Part shown: piece after piece, positions 46,615 to 54,677 of the stretch
Numbering within the stretch: the stretch's first letter is position 1
Layout of the letters: every line of letters starts with the position of its first letter
Origin: Victivallales bacterium
GTDB lineage: Bacteria > Verrucomicrobiota > Lentisphaeria > Oligosphaerales > Oligosphaeraceae
Assembly: GCA_017548425.1 (NCBI GenBank)
Contig: JAFZAB010000091.1
Location: 1 to 64,000, forward strand
DNA: 64,000 nt
Reading direction: 5' to 3'
Translations under genes and position numbers: made by a program
The notes under the pieces: generated by a model
The model's database searches: none
The model's input: the letters and a program-made list of their open reading frames with translations, nothing else
What the model was told of the DNA's origin: nothing

Positions 46615-46664
46615 GGGAGGGCCGCGCTACTGCGCGGCCGGTCACGCGGGAGCGTGACCCTCCC
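46615..46664. terminator. three-stem palindromic element between convergent genes
   Basis: Outer stem GGGAGGG (46615-46621) with CCCTCCC (46658-46664). Inside it, GGCCGCGC-TACT-GCGCGGCC (46620-46639) and GGTCACGC-GGGA-GCGTGACC (46640-46659), each perfect. A further GCGTGACC fragment stands at 46673-46680. It lies between the ceramidase-like gene and the convergent gene ending at 46681, so it probably acts as a two-way terminator. No T-run. Confidence 0.6.
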
Positions 46665-46680
46665 AAAGCGGAAGCGTGAC

Positions 46681-48549
46681 CTATTTCAAACAGACACCCA
46701 TCCAGCCATCGATGACATTCGTGTCCTGCCGTTCTCCATGCAGACGGTAGGACACGTTTGTTTTTCGTGCGGCCGTCATAATGACGCAATGCTTCCAGAC
46801 ACAGGCCGTGACGGGACCATCCGCTTCCAATAGTTCGAACGGAATCGTCTGCCCGATGAACGCGACATCGCGGAAGAAACGCCCAAGCTCTTCATTATCA
46901 GCGGACAGCAATTGCTCAATCGGCGAATCGAAGACGATGAACCGCCCTCTTCCCATCTCCTTGACGAAGACGGAATCCCAACGGATTTCGCCCTGCCGGT
47001 CAAAAAGGATGCTTTGCGCTTTCACTTGAGCATCAGGCACTTCCATGACGCGACACTCCGTCTGCGTCATCCAGTCATAACCATCTGCAATCAAATAGGA
47101 ATCATAGCGTTTCGTTCCCCAACGCTGAAGTTCGAAGGCTTTTGTTGTCCGTTCGTCCAACGGTTTGAGACGCGCTCCTGTGAACGCGGGCGGAATCCGC
47201 CCGCTGAATACGACGTTGCCGCCTTTTTCGATGAACGCTTTCAGCCACGTCTCCCGTTGCGGTGTCAGCGTGATGTCGCGTGAAATGAATATCACCTTGA
47301 ATTCGTTCAAGGCGGATGGCGGCATCATGTCGGAGACGTAACGCCATTCCGTTTCGCCACTTGCGGCGCCGAGCAAGGCTTCCGGCAGTTCCATGACGGG
47401 AATGCCTCGCGCCGCCAGCATGTCCGTAATCCGTCCGGACGCCTCATCCTTCGCTTTCGTTTTTGACCGCAACCGTTCGTCATCCGGATAGAAGACACAG
47501 GCGAAACGTTCCGGTTCCGACTCGAAATAAAACGGATCGACCGGCCCGTTCTCAAACATCTTCTTGATATAACTGATGTATTTGTCAGAACGGAAGAAAC
47601 GGCCTGCGTAGGACACGATGGGGCTGCCGCCGATGGCCAGCGTCCGCCAGCCATTCGCAAGCGTCGCCGCTTCAAACTGCGCGTCCGACCGCCGCGGATG
47701 ATGCGCATGCGCGTTCGTGTAGTTCCAAATCATCTTGCCCAGCAGATGGGCCAGACTCGCTCCCGCGATGCCGCCGCGATTGTTTTCAATCAGAAAACAA
47801 TCAACTTCCGCCAGCATCGCGAGTTCCGTCGTTGTTCCGCAGAACGCCGCCGCCGTCCGGTTCATCATGAGCGGAAGGCCTTTTTTCGCCGCCTTGGCAT
47901 GGATTTTCCGCAACAGTTCCAAGAGATTCTTCCGCTTCCACAACTGGTATTCGTCCCACCGGTCCTTTTCATCGTTGCGCGGCAACGGCTTGCCAGTCTC
48001 ACGAAGATATCGTTCCTTGCAGGCGGGGCACTGGCAGATCATGTCCTCCACGCACCAGCCTTGATACGGCCCGTCCAGATAGACGGCGACAATGTCGTAT
48101 GACAGAATCTCATCGACGACCTGCAAGATTTTCTCTTCATAATCACCGAACGCGCAAAGAGATACAAGCCGTTCACCGCCGAAATGGCTGGCCTGTCCGC
48201 GCGGCTCCAGTTCATGGCCTTCATCGTCGCGGCAGATCCATTGTGGATATCTCTCCCGCACCCAGCAGCCGGGCGCGCCATGCGCGACAGGAATGTACGC
48301 CACGACTTTGATGCCCGTGTCGATCATCTCCTGCAGCAAATCACGGCCATTCAAATCCGGATGCCGCGGATAGACATTGCTCGGGTAAAAGGCGTATTTG
48401 CCGATACTTCCGAAGCGGACGGAATCCGCTCCGGCGGCGCGGCACAGTTCCGCGCCGCGCTTCGCGTCAAACGCAAGTTCGGGCGCAAATGGCGGCCAAT
48501 ACGCATCATACAGAAACGTGCGCAGTTTTTTGAGGGAGGCTATATCCAT
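46681..48549 (-). CDS. TIM-barrel glycosidase-like protein with GH42-type trimerisation domain
   Basis: 622 residues without a signal peptide. Residues 1-370 form a barrel of the hypothetical glycosidase type related to GH29/GH42 (FGSIGKYAFYPSNVYPRHPDLNG region, VVAYIPVAHG, AVYLDGPYQGWCVED with a candidate Asp, CPACKERYLRETGKPLP). The CxC...CPAC cysteines in MICQCPACKE could bind a metal. Residues 370-540 resemble the Rossmann-like trimerisation domain of GH42 (FKVIFISRDITLTPQRETWLK), and a short sandwich ends the protein. Activity is unproven. The next gene upstream on the same strand is an amidohydrolase, separated by a CTAG repeat array. The start has only a weak upstream site. Confidence 0.6.
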   Translation of the reverse strand: MDIASLKKLRTFLYDAYWPPFAPELAFDAKRGAELCRAAGADSVRFGSIGKYAFYPSNVYPRHPDLNGRDLLQEMIDTGIKVVAYIPVAHGAPGCWVRERYPQWICRDDEGHELEPRGQASHFGGERLVSLCAFGDYEEKILQVVDEILSYDIVAVYLDGPYQGWCVEDMICQCPACKERYLRETGKPLPRNDEKDRWDEYQLWKRKNLLELLRKIHAKAAKKGLPLMMNRTAAAFCGTTTELAMLAEVDCFLIENNRGGIAGASLAHLLGKMIWNYTNAHAHHPRRSDAQFEAATLANGWRTLAIGGSPIVSYAGRFFRSDKYISYIKKMFENGPVDPFYFESEPERFACVFYPDDERLRSKTKAKDEASGRITDMLAARGIPVMELPEALLGAASGETEWRYVSDMMPPSALNEFKVIFISRDITLTPQRETWLKAFIEKGGNVVFSGRIPPAFTGARLKPLDERTTKAFELQRWGTKRYDSYLIADGYDWMTQTECRVMEVPDAQVKAQSILFDRQGEIRWDSVFVKEMGRGRFIVFDSPIEQLLSADNEELGRFFRDVAFIGQTIPFELLEADGPVTACVWKHCVIMTAARKTNVSYRLHGERQDTNVIDGWMGVCLK

Positions 48550-48551
48550 GG

Positions 48552-48606
48552 CTAGTTCTTTTCTAGAAGGCTAGAATTCTAGAAGCCTAGATCTCTAGAA
48601 TTCTAG
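48552..48606. repeat. CTAG array, 8-bp phase
   Basis: CTAG at 48563, 48571, 48579, 48587, 48595 and 48603 at exact 8-bp spacing, preceded by one at 48552. Units read CTAGAAGG, CTAGAATT, CTAGAAGC and CTAGATCT. It is the same family as 37087-37154. Confidence 0.8.
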
Positions 48607-48614
48607 TAAACCTC

Positions 48615-49772
48615 TCATTTCATTACTATTTCGCCGTTTACAAGCACAAATTTCGCATGATACTGGATGTCATGCAGCGGATTGGCGTCGAAGACGACGA
48701 TATCCGCGTCCTTTCCGGCCTCCAGCGAACCAATCCGCTTTTCAAGGCCGAGAACACGCGCGGGATTGATCGTGATCGCACGCCAGGCGGCCTCTTCGTC
48801 CATGCCGGCCTTCACCGCAAGTCCCGCACACAGAGGCAGATAGTTCAACGGCGTCACAGGAGCGTCCGTAATGATGCAGACGGTCAGGCCAGCCTTGTTC
48901 AGAATGCCAGGAGTCGCAAACGTCTTGTCTTTCAATTCGAATTTCGACTTGCCGCCGAACGACGGACCGCACAGCACGGGATAATGCTCTTTCGCCAAAC
49001 GATCGACAATCAGATGTCCTTCCGTCACATGGTCCAACGTCATTTTCACATCGAATTCACGGGCGACGCGAATCGCCGTCAGCATGTCGTCCGCGCGATG
49101 CGCATGGACTTTCAGCGGAATCTCCTTGCGGATCACGGGAACCATCGCCTCCAATTCCGGATCGTATGGACGCTTTTTCGTCTTGTCCTTTTCCGACTCC
49201 GCGATTTCATCCACGTAGCGTTTCGCCTTCATCAGCAAGCCGCGCAGCAACGCCGCGACGGACATGCGCGTCACAGGCGAACGCCCCTTCTGGCCATGCG
49301 CGCCTTTCGGATTTTCACCGAACGCGCATTTCATCGCCACGGGATCCTTGATGACCATGTCATCGACATAATCGCCATACAGTTTAAACGCGGCGAATGT
49401 GCCGCCGACCACGTTGGCCGAGCCCGGCCCGATGGCGGCCGTCGTGACGCCCGCCGCCAACGCGTCGTCGAACTGTTCGTCACGCGGATTGATGCCGTCG
49501 ATGGCCCGCATGTCCGGCGTCAACGGCTTGGAACTTTCATTGACATCGTTGCCCTCCCAGCGGATGGCGTATTCATGCAGGCCGATATGCGTATGCGCGT
49601 CTATGAGGCCAGGCGTCACGATACATCCCGTCGCATCAATGACTTCCGTATTTTCAGGAACAGCCAAATCCGTTCCGACGGCCGCGATCTTGTTGCCGTC
49701 GATAAGAATCTGCCCATTTTCGATGTCGCCATACGCCATCGTTTTGACCAAACCGCCGCGAATCAATTTCAT
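48615..49772 (-). CDS. metal-dependent amidohydrolase, imidazolonepropionase-like
   Basis: 385 residues, cytoplasmic. The amidohydrolase-superfamily barrel shows the metal motif DAHTH (about 59-63), HAHR (about 223-226), LDHVTEGH (about 245-252) and the catalytic Asp in ITDAP. The C-terminal composite sandwich includes GSLEAGKDADIVVFD. Members hydrolyse C-N bonds in cyclic amides, amino-acid derivatives or dipeptides. The closest relatives I recall are annotated only as 'amidohydrolase, imidazolonepropionase or related'. No histidine-utilisation genes are near, so hutI is not supported. RBS AAAGGA precedes the ATG. Confidence 0.78.
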   Translation of the reverse strand: MKLIRGGLVKTMAYGDIENGQILIDGNKIAAVGTDLAVPENTEVIDATGCIVTPGLIDAHTHIGLHEYAIRWEGNDVNESSKPLTPDMRAIDGINPRDEQFDDALAAGVTTAAIGPGSANVVGGTFAAFKLYGDYVDDMVIKDPVAMKCAFGENPKGAHGQKGRSPVTRMSVAALLRGLLMKAKRYVDEIAESEKDKTKKRPYDPELEAMVPVIRKEIPLKVHAHRADDMLTAIRVAREFDVKMTLDHVTEGHLIVDRLAKEHYPVLCGPSFGGKSKFELKDKTFATPGILNKAGLTVCIITDAPVTPLNYLPLCAGLAVKAGMDEEAAWRAITINPARVLGLEKRIGSLEAGKDADIVVFDANPLHDIQYHAKFVLVNGEIVMK

Positions 49773-50023
49773 TGTTTTTTTCCTTTTGTTTTTTTCATGA
49801 TTTTATAAAGATTTTGTATTCGTATGTCCATAATTTACTAGTCTTCAACTGGCTTTTCAAATCATGCCCATTTTCTCCTTGATAAAATGAAATCCCATAT
49901 TAAAATATTGTTGTTTGCTTTTACTATAAGTAATAAACCATCTCCAGAACATCCAGAACATCCAGAACATCCAGAACATCCAGAACATCCAGAACATCCA
50001 GAACATCCAGCCCCCATCTCACC
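49773..50023. repeat. divergent intergenic region with 7-copy CCAGAACAT array
   Basis: The first 170 bases (49773-49943) are A+T-rich, suited to carry promoters for both divergent genes, though no clear box was picked. CCAGAACAT then repeats seven times at 9-bp spacing (49944-50006) plus a final CCAG, ending 13 bases before the phosphatase ATG. No Shine-Dalgarno site lies between array and start codon. Confidence 0.8.
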
Positions 50024-51865
50024 ATGAAAAAGAAACTTCTCTCACTGCTGTTATTCACCGTCTGCACCATACTTTGCGCACTGCCAGACCAAGAGGCCCC
50101 CGTTTATCTCTTCTATCCGAACGGTCCGAAAGTGACCGCCCTCACGGAAGCGCCGAAGGCCAATCCCGTTGAAAAAGTGACCATCACGGCTCCGAAGGAA
50201 GGCGCCGTCATGCGGTTGCTCCATACGGTTCAGAAAAAGTACGTCTTCATGCCGCATGACGAACGAATCGCCTATTTCGCGGATGCGAAGAAGCGCGAGG
50301 AAATGAAATCGCAAGGCTACCATCCGAAAACCGTCACGCTGCAATGGAACAGCGCCGCAGAGAATGTAAAATCCTATCAAGTCGTCATTTCCGAAAAGAA
50401 GGATTTCGCTCCCGCGATCGCCGTCGCCGTCACGGAACCGAAGCTCGAACTGAACAATCTGAAAATCGCCATGACCTATTACTGGAAAGTCACGGCCATC
50501 ACGGAAAACGGTTCGTTTGATTCCCCTGTCGCGACATTCGCCACGGAAGAGAAGGCTCCGCGTTTGTTGAAAATCAACGGCGTGCCGAATGTCCGCGATC
50601 TCGGCGGCCGCGTCGGCTTGGACGGACGCCGCGTCCGCCAAGGCATCGTCTATCGCACGGCAGGTCTCAACAACAATGCGCATCGCCTTTTCCTGAGCAA
50701 ACTGGAAGCATTGGGCGAACATCCGGAAATCGCCGGAGACGAAGCACTTCTGACGGAGCGTATCCAGAAGGCGAAAGACGAACTCGCCCACGTCCAACCA
50801 GTCGAATACGTCCGTTATTCCATCTCGCCCGAATGGACGACATTCTGTCCGGAAGGCAATGTAAAGCCAGCACAAACCGCTGAATTCCTCAAACTTACGG
50901 AAATTCCGGACACCTTCCTCGGCGCCAATAAAACCGTCCGTACCGTCGATGCCAATGGCGAACTTTCCATTGAAAATCCCGCCGCCGGCAAGCCCGCCCT
51001 GTTCATACAGGTCTTCGAATCGCCGCGTGATGGCTACATGCAGATCGGTTGTGCCGCCGACTGGAATTGGTGCATGGCCGTCAACAACGTGAAAGTCATC
51101 GACTACATGCGGCAGGGCAATGGCCATTCGAAAGCCCGCGTCCGCAACAACACGATCGACATTCCTGTCAAACAGGGCAAAAACATCATCGCCGTCATGG
51201 CTTTCAGTGACGCGAAGAAATGCGGTCTCGCCTGCGGCAAGCCGCGCAAAGCTCTCTCCCGCGCGGAAATCCTCAAGCAGCAGATCGCTTTCGATTCCGA
51301 CAATCTCAAAAACCTTTATAAATTTGAAAAAGGCTTCAAACCAGGCGAGAACCGTCTTGATGACGAAATGAAAGAATACATGACGAAAACGCTTGGCATC
51401 AAGAGTGATATCGACCTCCGTTCATCGACCGAATGCTTCGGCATGAAGGGCTCCCCCATGGGCGACGCCGCCACATGGTTCCACATCTCCTCCTCCGCCT
51501 ACGGCGGCATGGGCGGCACTTCCGGCAAGGCGGCTTTCAAGGAAGTTTTCAAAGTCTTCTTGGACGAAAAGAACTATCCAATTGATTTCCACTGCATTGC
51601 GGGACAGGACCGCACGGGTGCCGTTGCCTTCATCATCAACGCCCTGCTCGGCGTGCCATTGGAAGAACTTTATCTCGACTGGGAAGTCACTGGCTTCTGG
51701 AACCGCGATGTCGGTTTCAACCATGAAAAACGCTTCAACCATCTTGTGAAAGTCTTCGACGCCCTGCCGGGTGCCAACATGACGGAAAAGGTTGAAAACT
51801 ACGTTCTCGCGCTTGGCTTCACAAAAGACGATATCGCGAAGCTCCGCGCTATCATGCTGGAGTAA
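50024..51865 (+). CDS. secreted tyrosine-phosphatase-family protein with inserted domain
   Basis: 613 residues, signal peptide MKKKLLSLLLFTVCTILCAL. Residues 100-175 form a fibronectin-III-like sandwich (YYWKVTAITENGSFDSPVATF). The phosphatase domain (Y_phosphatase3 type) starts with GVPNVRDLGGRV (187-197) and GIVYRTAGL (207-215). It resumes with IKSDIDLRSSTEC (459-471) and has the complete P-loop HCIAGQDRTG with Cys524 and Arg530. Between about 220 and 455 lies an insertion containing a jelly-roll like the GH2/esterase accessory domains (MQIGCAADWNWCMAVNNVKV). The family usually has only a few dozen residues there. Likely roles: removing phosphate from secreted or host proteins, phosphoinositides or sugars. 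The export and insertion argue against a purely internal signalling role. Confidence 0.75.
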   Translation: MKKKLLSLLLFTVCTILCALPDQEAPVYLFYPNGPKVTALTEAPKANPVEKVTITAPKEGAVMRLLHTVQKKYVFMPHDERIAYFADAKKREEMKSQGYHPKTVTLQWNSAAENVKSYQVVISEKKDFAPAIAVAVTEPKLELNNLKIAMTYYWKVTAITENGSFDSPVATFATEEKAPRLLKINGVPNVRDLGGRVGLDGRRVRQGIVYRTAGLNNNAHRLFLSKLEALGEHPEIAGDEALLTERIQKAKDELAHVQPVEYVRYSISPEWTTFCPEGNVKPAQTAEFLKLTEIPDTFLGANKTVRTVDANGELSIENPAAGKPALFIQVFESPRDGYMQIGCAADWNWCMAVNNVKVIDYMRQGNGHSKARVRNNTIDIPVKQGKNIIAVMAFSDAKKCGLACGKPRKALSRAEILKQQIAFDSDNLKNLYKFEKGFKPGENRLDDEMKEYMTKTLGIKSDIDLRSSTECFGMKGSPMGDAATWFHISSSAYGGMGGTSGKAAFKEVFKVFLDEKNYPIDFHCIAGQDRTGAVAFIINALLGVPLEELYLDWEVTGFWNRDVGFNHEKRFNHLVKVFDALPGANMTEKVENYVLALGFTKDDIAKLRAIMLE

Positions 51866-51869
51866 GAAA

Positions 51870-51998
51870 CTGGAAGTTCTGGATTTTCTGGAAGTTCAAG
51901 AGGCTTTAGCGCTAGATCATCCAGAATATCCAGAATATCCAGAATATCCAGATAATCCCCCCTCCAGAATATCCAGAATATCCAGAATATCCAGAACA
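51870..51998. repeat. inverted 9-mer arrays (CTGG x3 / CCAG x8)
   Basis: CTGG at 51870, 51879 and 51888. CCAG at 51921, 51930, 51939, 51948, 51964, 51973, 51982 and 51991, in units CCAGAATAT. The 9-bp register breaks once, at a TAATCCCCCCT insertion. The two orientations can pair, starting right after the phosphatase stop codon. The array ends about 16 bases before the next start codon. Confidence 0.82.
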
Positions 51999-52008
51999 GA
52001 GAGTAACC

Positions 52009-52878
52009 ATGAACAGACGTGATATGCTCAAATGCATGGGCCTGACCGCCGCGACGCTCGGCCTCAATCTGAAAGGACAGGAAGCCGTCGCGAAACCCGC
52101 TTCGAAAAAAGCGCTTCTCGCCGCGCAGATGTACACCGTCCGCGAATTCACGAAAACGCCGGCAGGGCTGGCGGAATCCTGCGCGAAGGTCAAAAAGATG
52201 GGTTATGACGGCGTCCAACTGTCTGCCCACGGCCCCATCGCCGCGACGGAAATCAAGAAGATTCTCGAAGGCGAAGGTCTCCAATGCGCCGTCACCCACA
52301 CGGGCATCGGCGAGATGGAACGCAATCCGAACAAAGTCATCGACGAACATAAGATGTGGAATTGCAAATATGTAGCCATCGGCGGCTTCTTCCCCGGAAA
52401 GGACGTCAAATGGGACCGCGCCCTGTGGGAGAATTTCGCGAAACGCTACAACGGCATCGCGGAAAAATTCGCAGGATCGGGCATCACCATCGGCTATCAC
52501 AATCATTCCCATGAATTTGTGAAATGCGAAGACTTCCTGCCGATTGATTTTCTAATGAAAAATCTGTCGCCATCCGTCTGGTTCGAGTTCGATCTGTTTT
52601 GGATCGCTCGCGCGGGAGCGGATCCCGTCAAATACATCGAAGCGGTTCCCAACCGCTGTCCCGTGTTGCATTTCAAGGACATACGCCTTGCACAAAACCG
52701 CAACACGCTGCAGATGTGCGAAGTCGGCGACGGCAATCTCAACTGGCAGCGCATCCTGCCCGCCTGCCGCGCCTCCAACGTCGAATGGTACGCCGTCGAA
52801 CGCGATTCGGGCGACCTGCCCGCCTTCGACAGCCTCCAGCGGAGTTTGGAAAACCTCCGTGGAAAATTAGGATGCTAA
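52009..52878 (+). CDS. Tat-type sugar phosphate isomerase/epimerase-like TIM barrel
   Basis: 289 residues. The N-terminus MNRRDMLKCMGLTAATLG fits a twin-arginine signal. The remainder is the xylose-isomerase-like barrel (AP_endonuc_2 fold): AQMYTVREFTKTPAG, KKMGYDGVQLSAHGP, IGYHNHSHEF (metal His), VWFEFDLFWIARAG (metal acid) and VLHFKDIRL. The family interconverts keto- and aldo-sugars or epimerises them using divalent metal. Exported versions are frequent in PVC and Bacteroidota, with mostly unknown substrates. The upstream repeat hairpin suggests a separate transcript from the phosphatase. GAGAG lies 6 bases before the ATG. Confidence 0.78.
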   Translation: MNRRDMLKCMGLTAATLGLNLKGQEAVAKPASKKALLAAQMYTVREFTKTPAGLAESCAKVKKMGYDGVQLSAHGPIAATEIKKILEGEGLQCAVTHTGIGEMERNPNKVIDEHKMWNCKYVAIGGFFPGKDVKWDRALWENFAKRYNGIAEKFAGSGITIGYHNHSHEFVKCEDFLPIDFLMKNLSPSVWFEFDLFWIARAGADPVKYIEAVPNRCPVLHFKDIRLAQNRNTLQMCEVGDGNLNWQRILPACRASNVEWYAVERDSGDLPAFDSLQRSLENLRGKLGC

Positions 52879-52890
52879 AAGCATGATTTT

Positions 52891-52930
52891 CTAGATCTTC
52901 TAGAGCTTCTAGATTTTCTAGATTTTCTAG
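52891..52930. repeat. CTAG array, 9-bp phase
   Basis: CTAG at 52891, 52900, 52909, 52918 and 52927, exactly 9 bp apart. Units read CTAGATCTT, CTAGAGCTT, CTAGATTTT. This joins the CTAG core of the 8-bp arrays with the 9-bp period of the CCAG arrays. Confidence 0.8.
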
Positions 52931-52957
52931 AGCTTCTGCCAAACAACACACTACCCC

Positions 52958-54646
52958 ATGCCCAAACCGTTCACGCCATCATCATCTTCAGCAGGCAGCC
53001 CCCCACTTACCAGAAACCATTCCAATGGCGAAAACCAACGCCTTGTGTTCCAACCGGAAACCATCAGTGTCCGCCAGACGTGGGGAACCTATAGTTTCGC
53101 CCTTTTACTCGCGGGACTCTTCATCTGTATCCTGTTTATCGGAACAGAGGGTAGAATCAAATGGCCATTGATCATCATCGGCAGTTTGCTGGAACTCATT
53201 CCGCTTGCCATCATCGTCAATCGCCTGCTCCAAAGACGAAATCTTCCCGTTTTCGACTCCTTGAACAAACAATTCTACCCGCAAGGTACAAGACATCCAG
53301 AATCAGCAGTTTCGACAAAAGACATCGACCATTTGCAAATCATCCAAATTGACTTGATGCGCGGTTGTTGCTACGAACTGAACGCCGTCATGAAGGATGG
53401 CAACCGCCTCCACATCATGGCGGATGGAATTCAGCAAAAATTCATAAAGGAAGCCAGGCAGCTCGCCGACCGTCTGTCGCTCTCCTTAAAGAATGGATAT
53501 GGCGAAGATTTCGTCTATGATCCAAAGCAAGACACAGGACCGCTCGTTCCCGGCGGTAGCAGTTTCCAAATCTCGAAACTCGTCTTTCGGCAGGATTCCA
53601 TCGCCGTACGCAAAACCTGGAAGTTCTATCTGTTCATAAGCTTTTTTACCGTCGTTTTCCTTGCCATAACCATTTCCTTTATATTCGACAATGACACTCC
53701 ATGGTTTTTTATTGCCTTCATCACAGTCGGTGAAGTGTATCTACTCGGCCTCTTCATCCACAATTTTACCCAACGCAGCTATCCGCTATTCGACATGGTC
53801 GATGGCATGTTCTATCCCAAAGGTTTCACGCGAGACGGTTCAGGAATATCACTCAAACAACTGGACTATCTGCAAATCATCACGGAGCGGTGCCATGAAA
53901 AAAACAATTCCTATGATTCCTACGAACTGAATATTGTCCTGAAAGACGGCTCCCGCTACAACATCATGGACCATGGCGCCAGAAAGCTCTTCATGGCCGA
54001 TGCAAAGCTTCTTTCCCAAAGGCTCGCCATCCCCCTCATCGACACAACGACAGGCGAACATATCACTTTCGACAAAAATGATTTTCTCAAAGAAGACATC
54101 GCACCCATGACCAAAGGATCGGCCTGCTTTTTGGTTATCTTCGGCCTGATCTTCTTCACCGCAGGTTGCTTCGCCTTCTGGATGATCTGCATCCGTCCGA
54201 TTTCAGGCTGGCTCGCCAGTGCCTGTTGGACGCCTTGCGAAGCAAAAGTCATTTCCAGCGATCTCGCCCGAAGCCGCGGCTCCAGAAGCGGGACAAACTA
54301 CCGCATCCAAATACAGTACACCTACCAATTCAATGGCACCACCTACACGGGTTCCCGCTATGATTTCTTCCGGTCTCAAATGTCCAGTAACATCGGTGTC
54401 GGCACGATGCGGAAAATCGTCTCCGACCATTCAGAAGGAAAGGAGATCACATGTCTCGTCAATCCGAAAAATCCGCATGAATCCGTGATATCCAGAGACT
54501 TGCCGATCTTCAGTCTTTTCTTCATGCTCTTCCCGCTGCCATTCCTGGGCATCGGACTTTTCACCTTTATCACGGTCATCCGGACGTTGCGCGCACAGAA
54601 AGTTCAAGCAGATATTCTCAAGCAGCTTTCAGAAAACAGAAAATAG
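52958..54646 (+). CDS. membrane protein with two repeated units and a DUF3592 domain
   Basis: 562 residues, no signal peptide. Two homologous units each have a helical hairpin in the membrane, then a cytoplasmic-looking alpha/beta stretch. Unit 1 is about 20-190, with SFALLLAGLFICILF and DIDHLQIIQ...CYELNAVMKDGNRLHIM. Unit 2 is about 200-370, with FISFFTVVFLAITISFIF and QLDYLQIIT...SYELNIVLKDGSRYNIM. The end (about 385-562) is a DUF3592 domain between two more helices: CEAKVISSDLARSRG, YRIQIQYTYQFNGTTYTGSRYDF, ITCLVNPKNPHESVI. Function unknown. The adjacent smaller paralogue suggests tandem duplication. No recognisable RBS. Confidence 0.68.
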   Translation: MPKPFTPSSSSAGSPPLTRNHSNGENQRLVFQPETISVRQTWGTYSFALLLAGLFICILFIGTEGRIKWPLIIIGSLLELIPLAIIVNRLLQRRNLPVFDSLNKQFYPQGTRHPESAVSTKDIDHLQIIQIDLMRGCCYELNAVMKDGNRLHIMADGIQQKFIKEARQLADRLSLSLKNGYGEDFVYDPKQDTGPLVPGGSSFQISKLVFRQDSIAVRKTWKFYLFISFFTVVFLAITISFIFDNDTPWFFIAFITVGEVYLLGLFIHNFTQRSYPLFDMVDGMFYPKGFTRDGSGISLKQLDYLQIITERCHEKNNSYDSYELNIVLKDGSRYNIMDHGARKLFMADAKLLSQRLAIPLIDTTTGEHITFDKNDFLKEDIAPMTKGSACFLVIFGLIFFTAGCFAFWMICIRPISGWLASACWTPCEAKVISSDLARSRGSRSGTNYRIQIQYTYQFNGTTYTGSRYDFFRSQMSSNIGVGTMRKIVSDHSEGKEITCLVNPKNPHESVISRDLPIFSLFFMLFPLPFLGIGLFTFITVIRTLRAQKVQADILKQLSENRK

Positions 54647-54677
54647 ATTTAAGGCACTTATTCTAAGAGTATTATAA

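Noticed and set aside
48615-49772. hutI (imidazolonepropionase) assignment for the amidohydrolase
   Set aside because: The superfamily motifs fit but no hut genes are adjacent and many unrelated amidohydrolases share this annotation.
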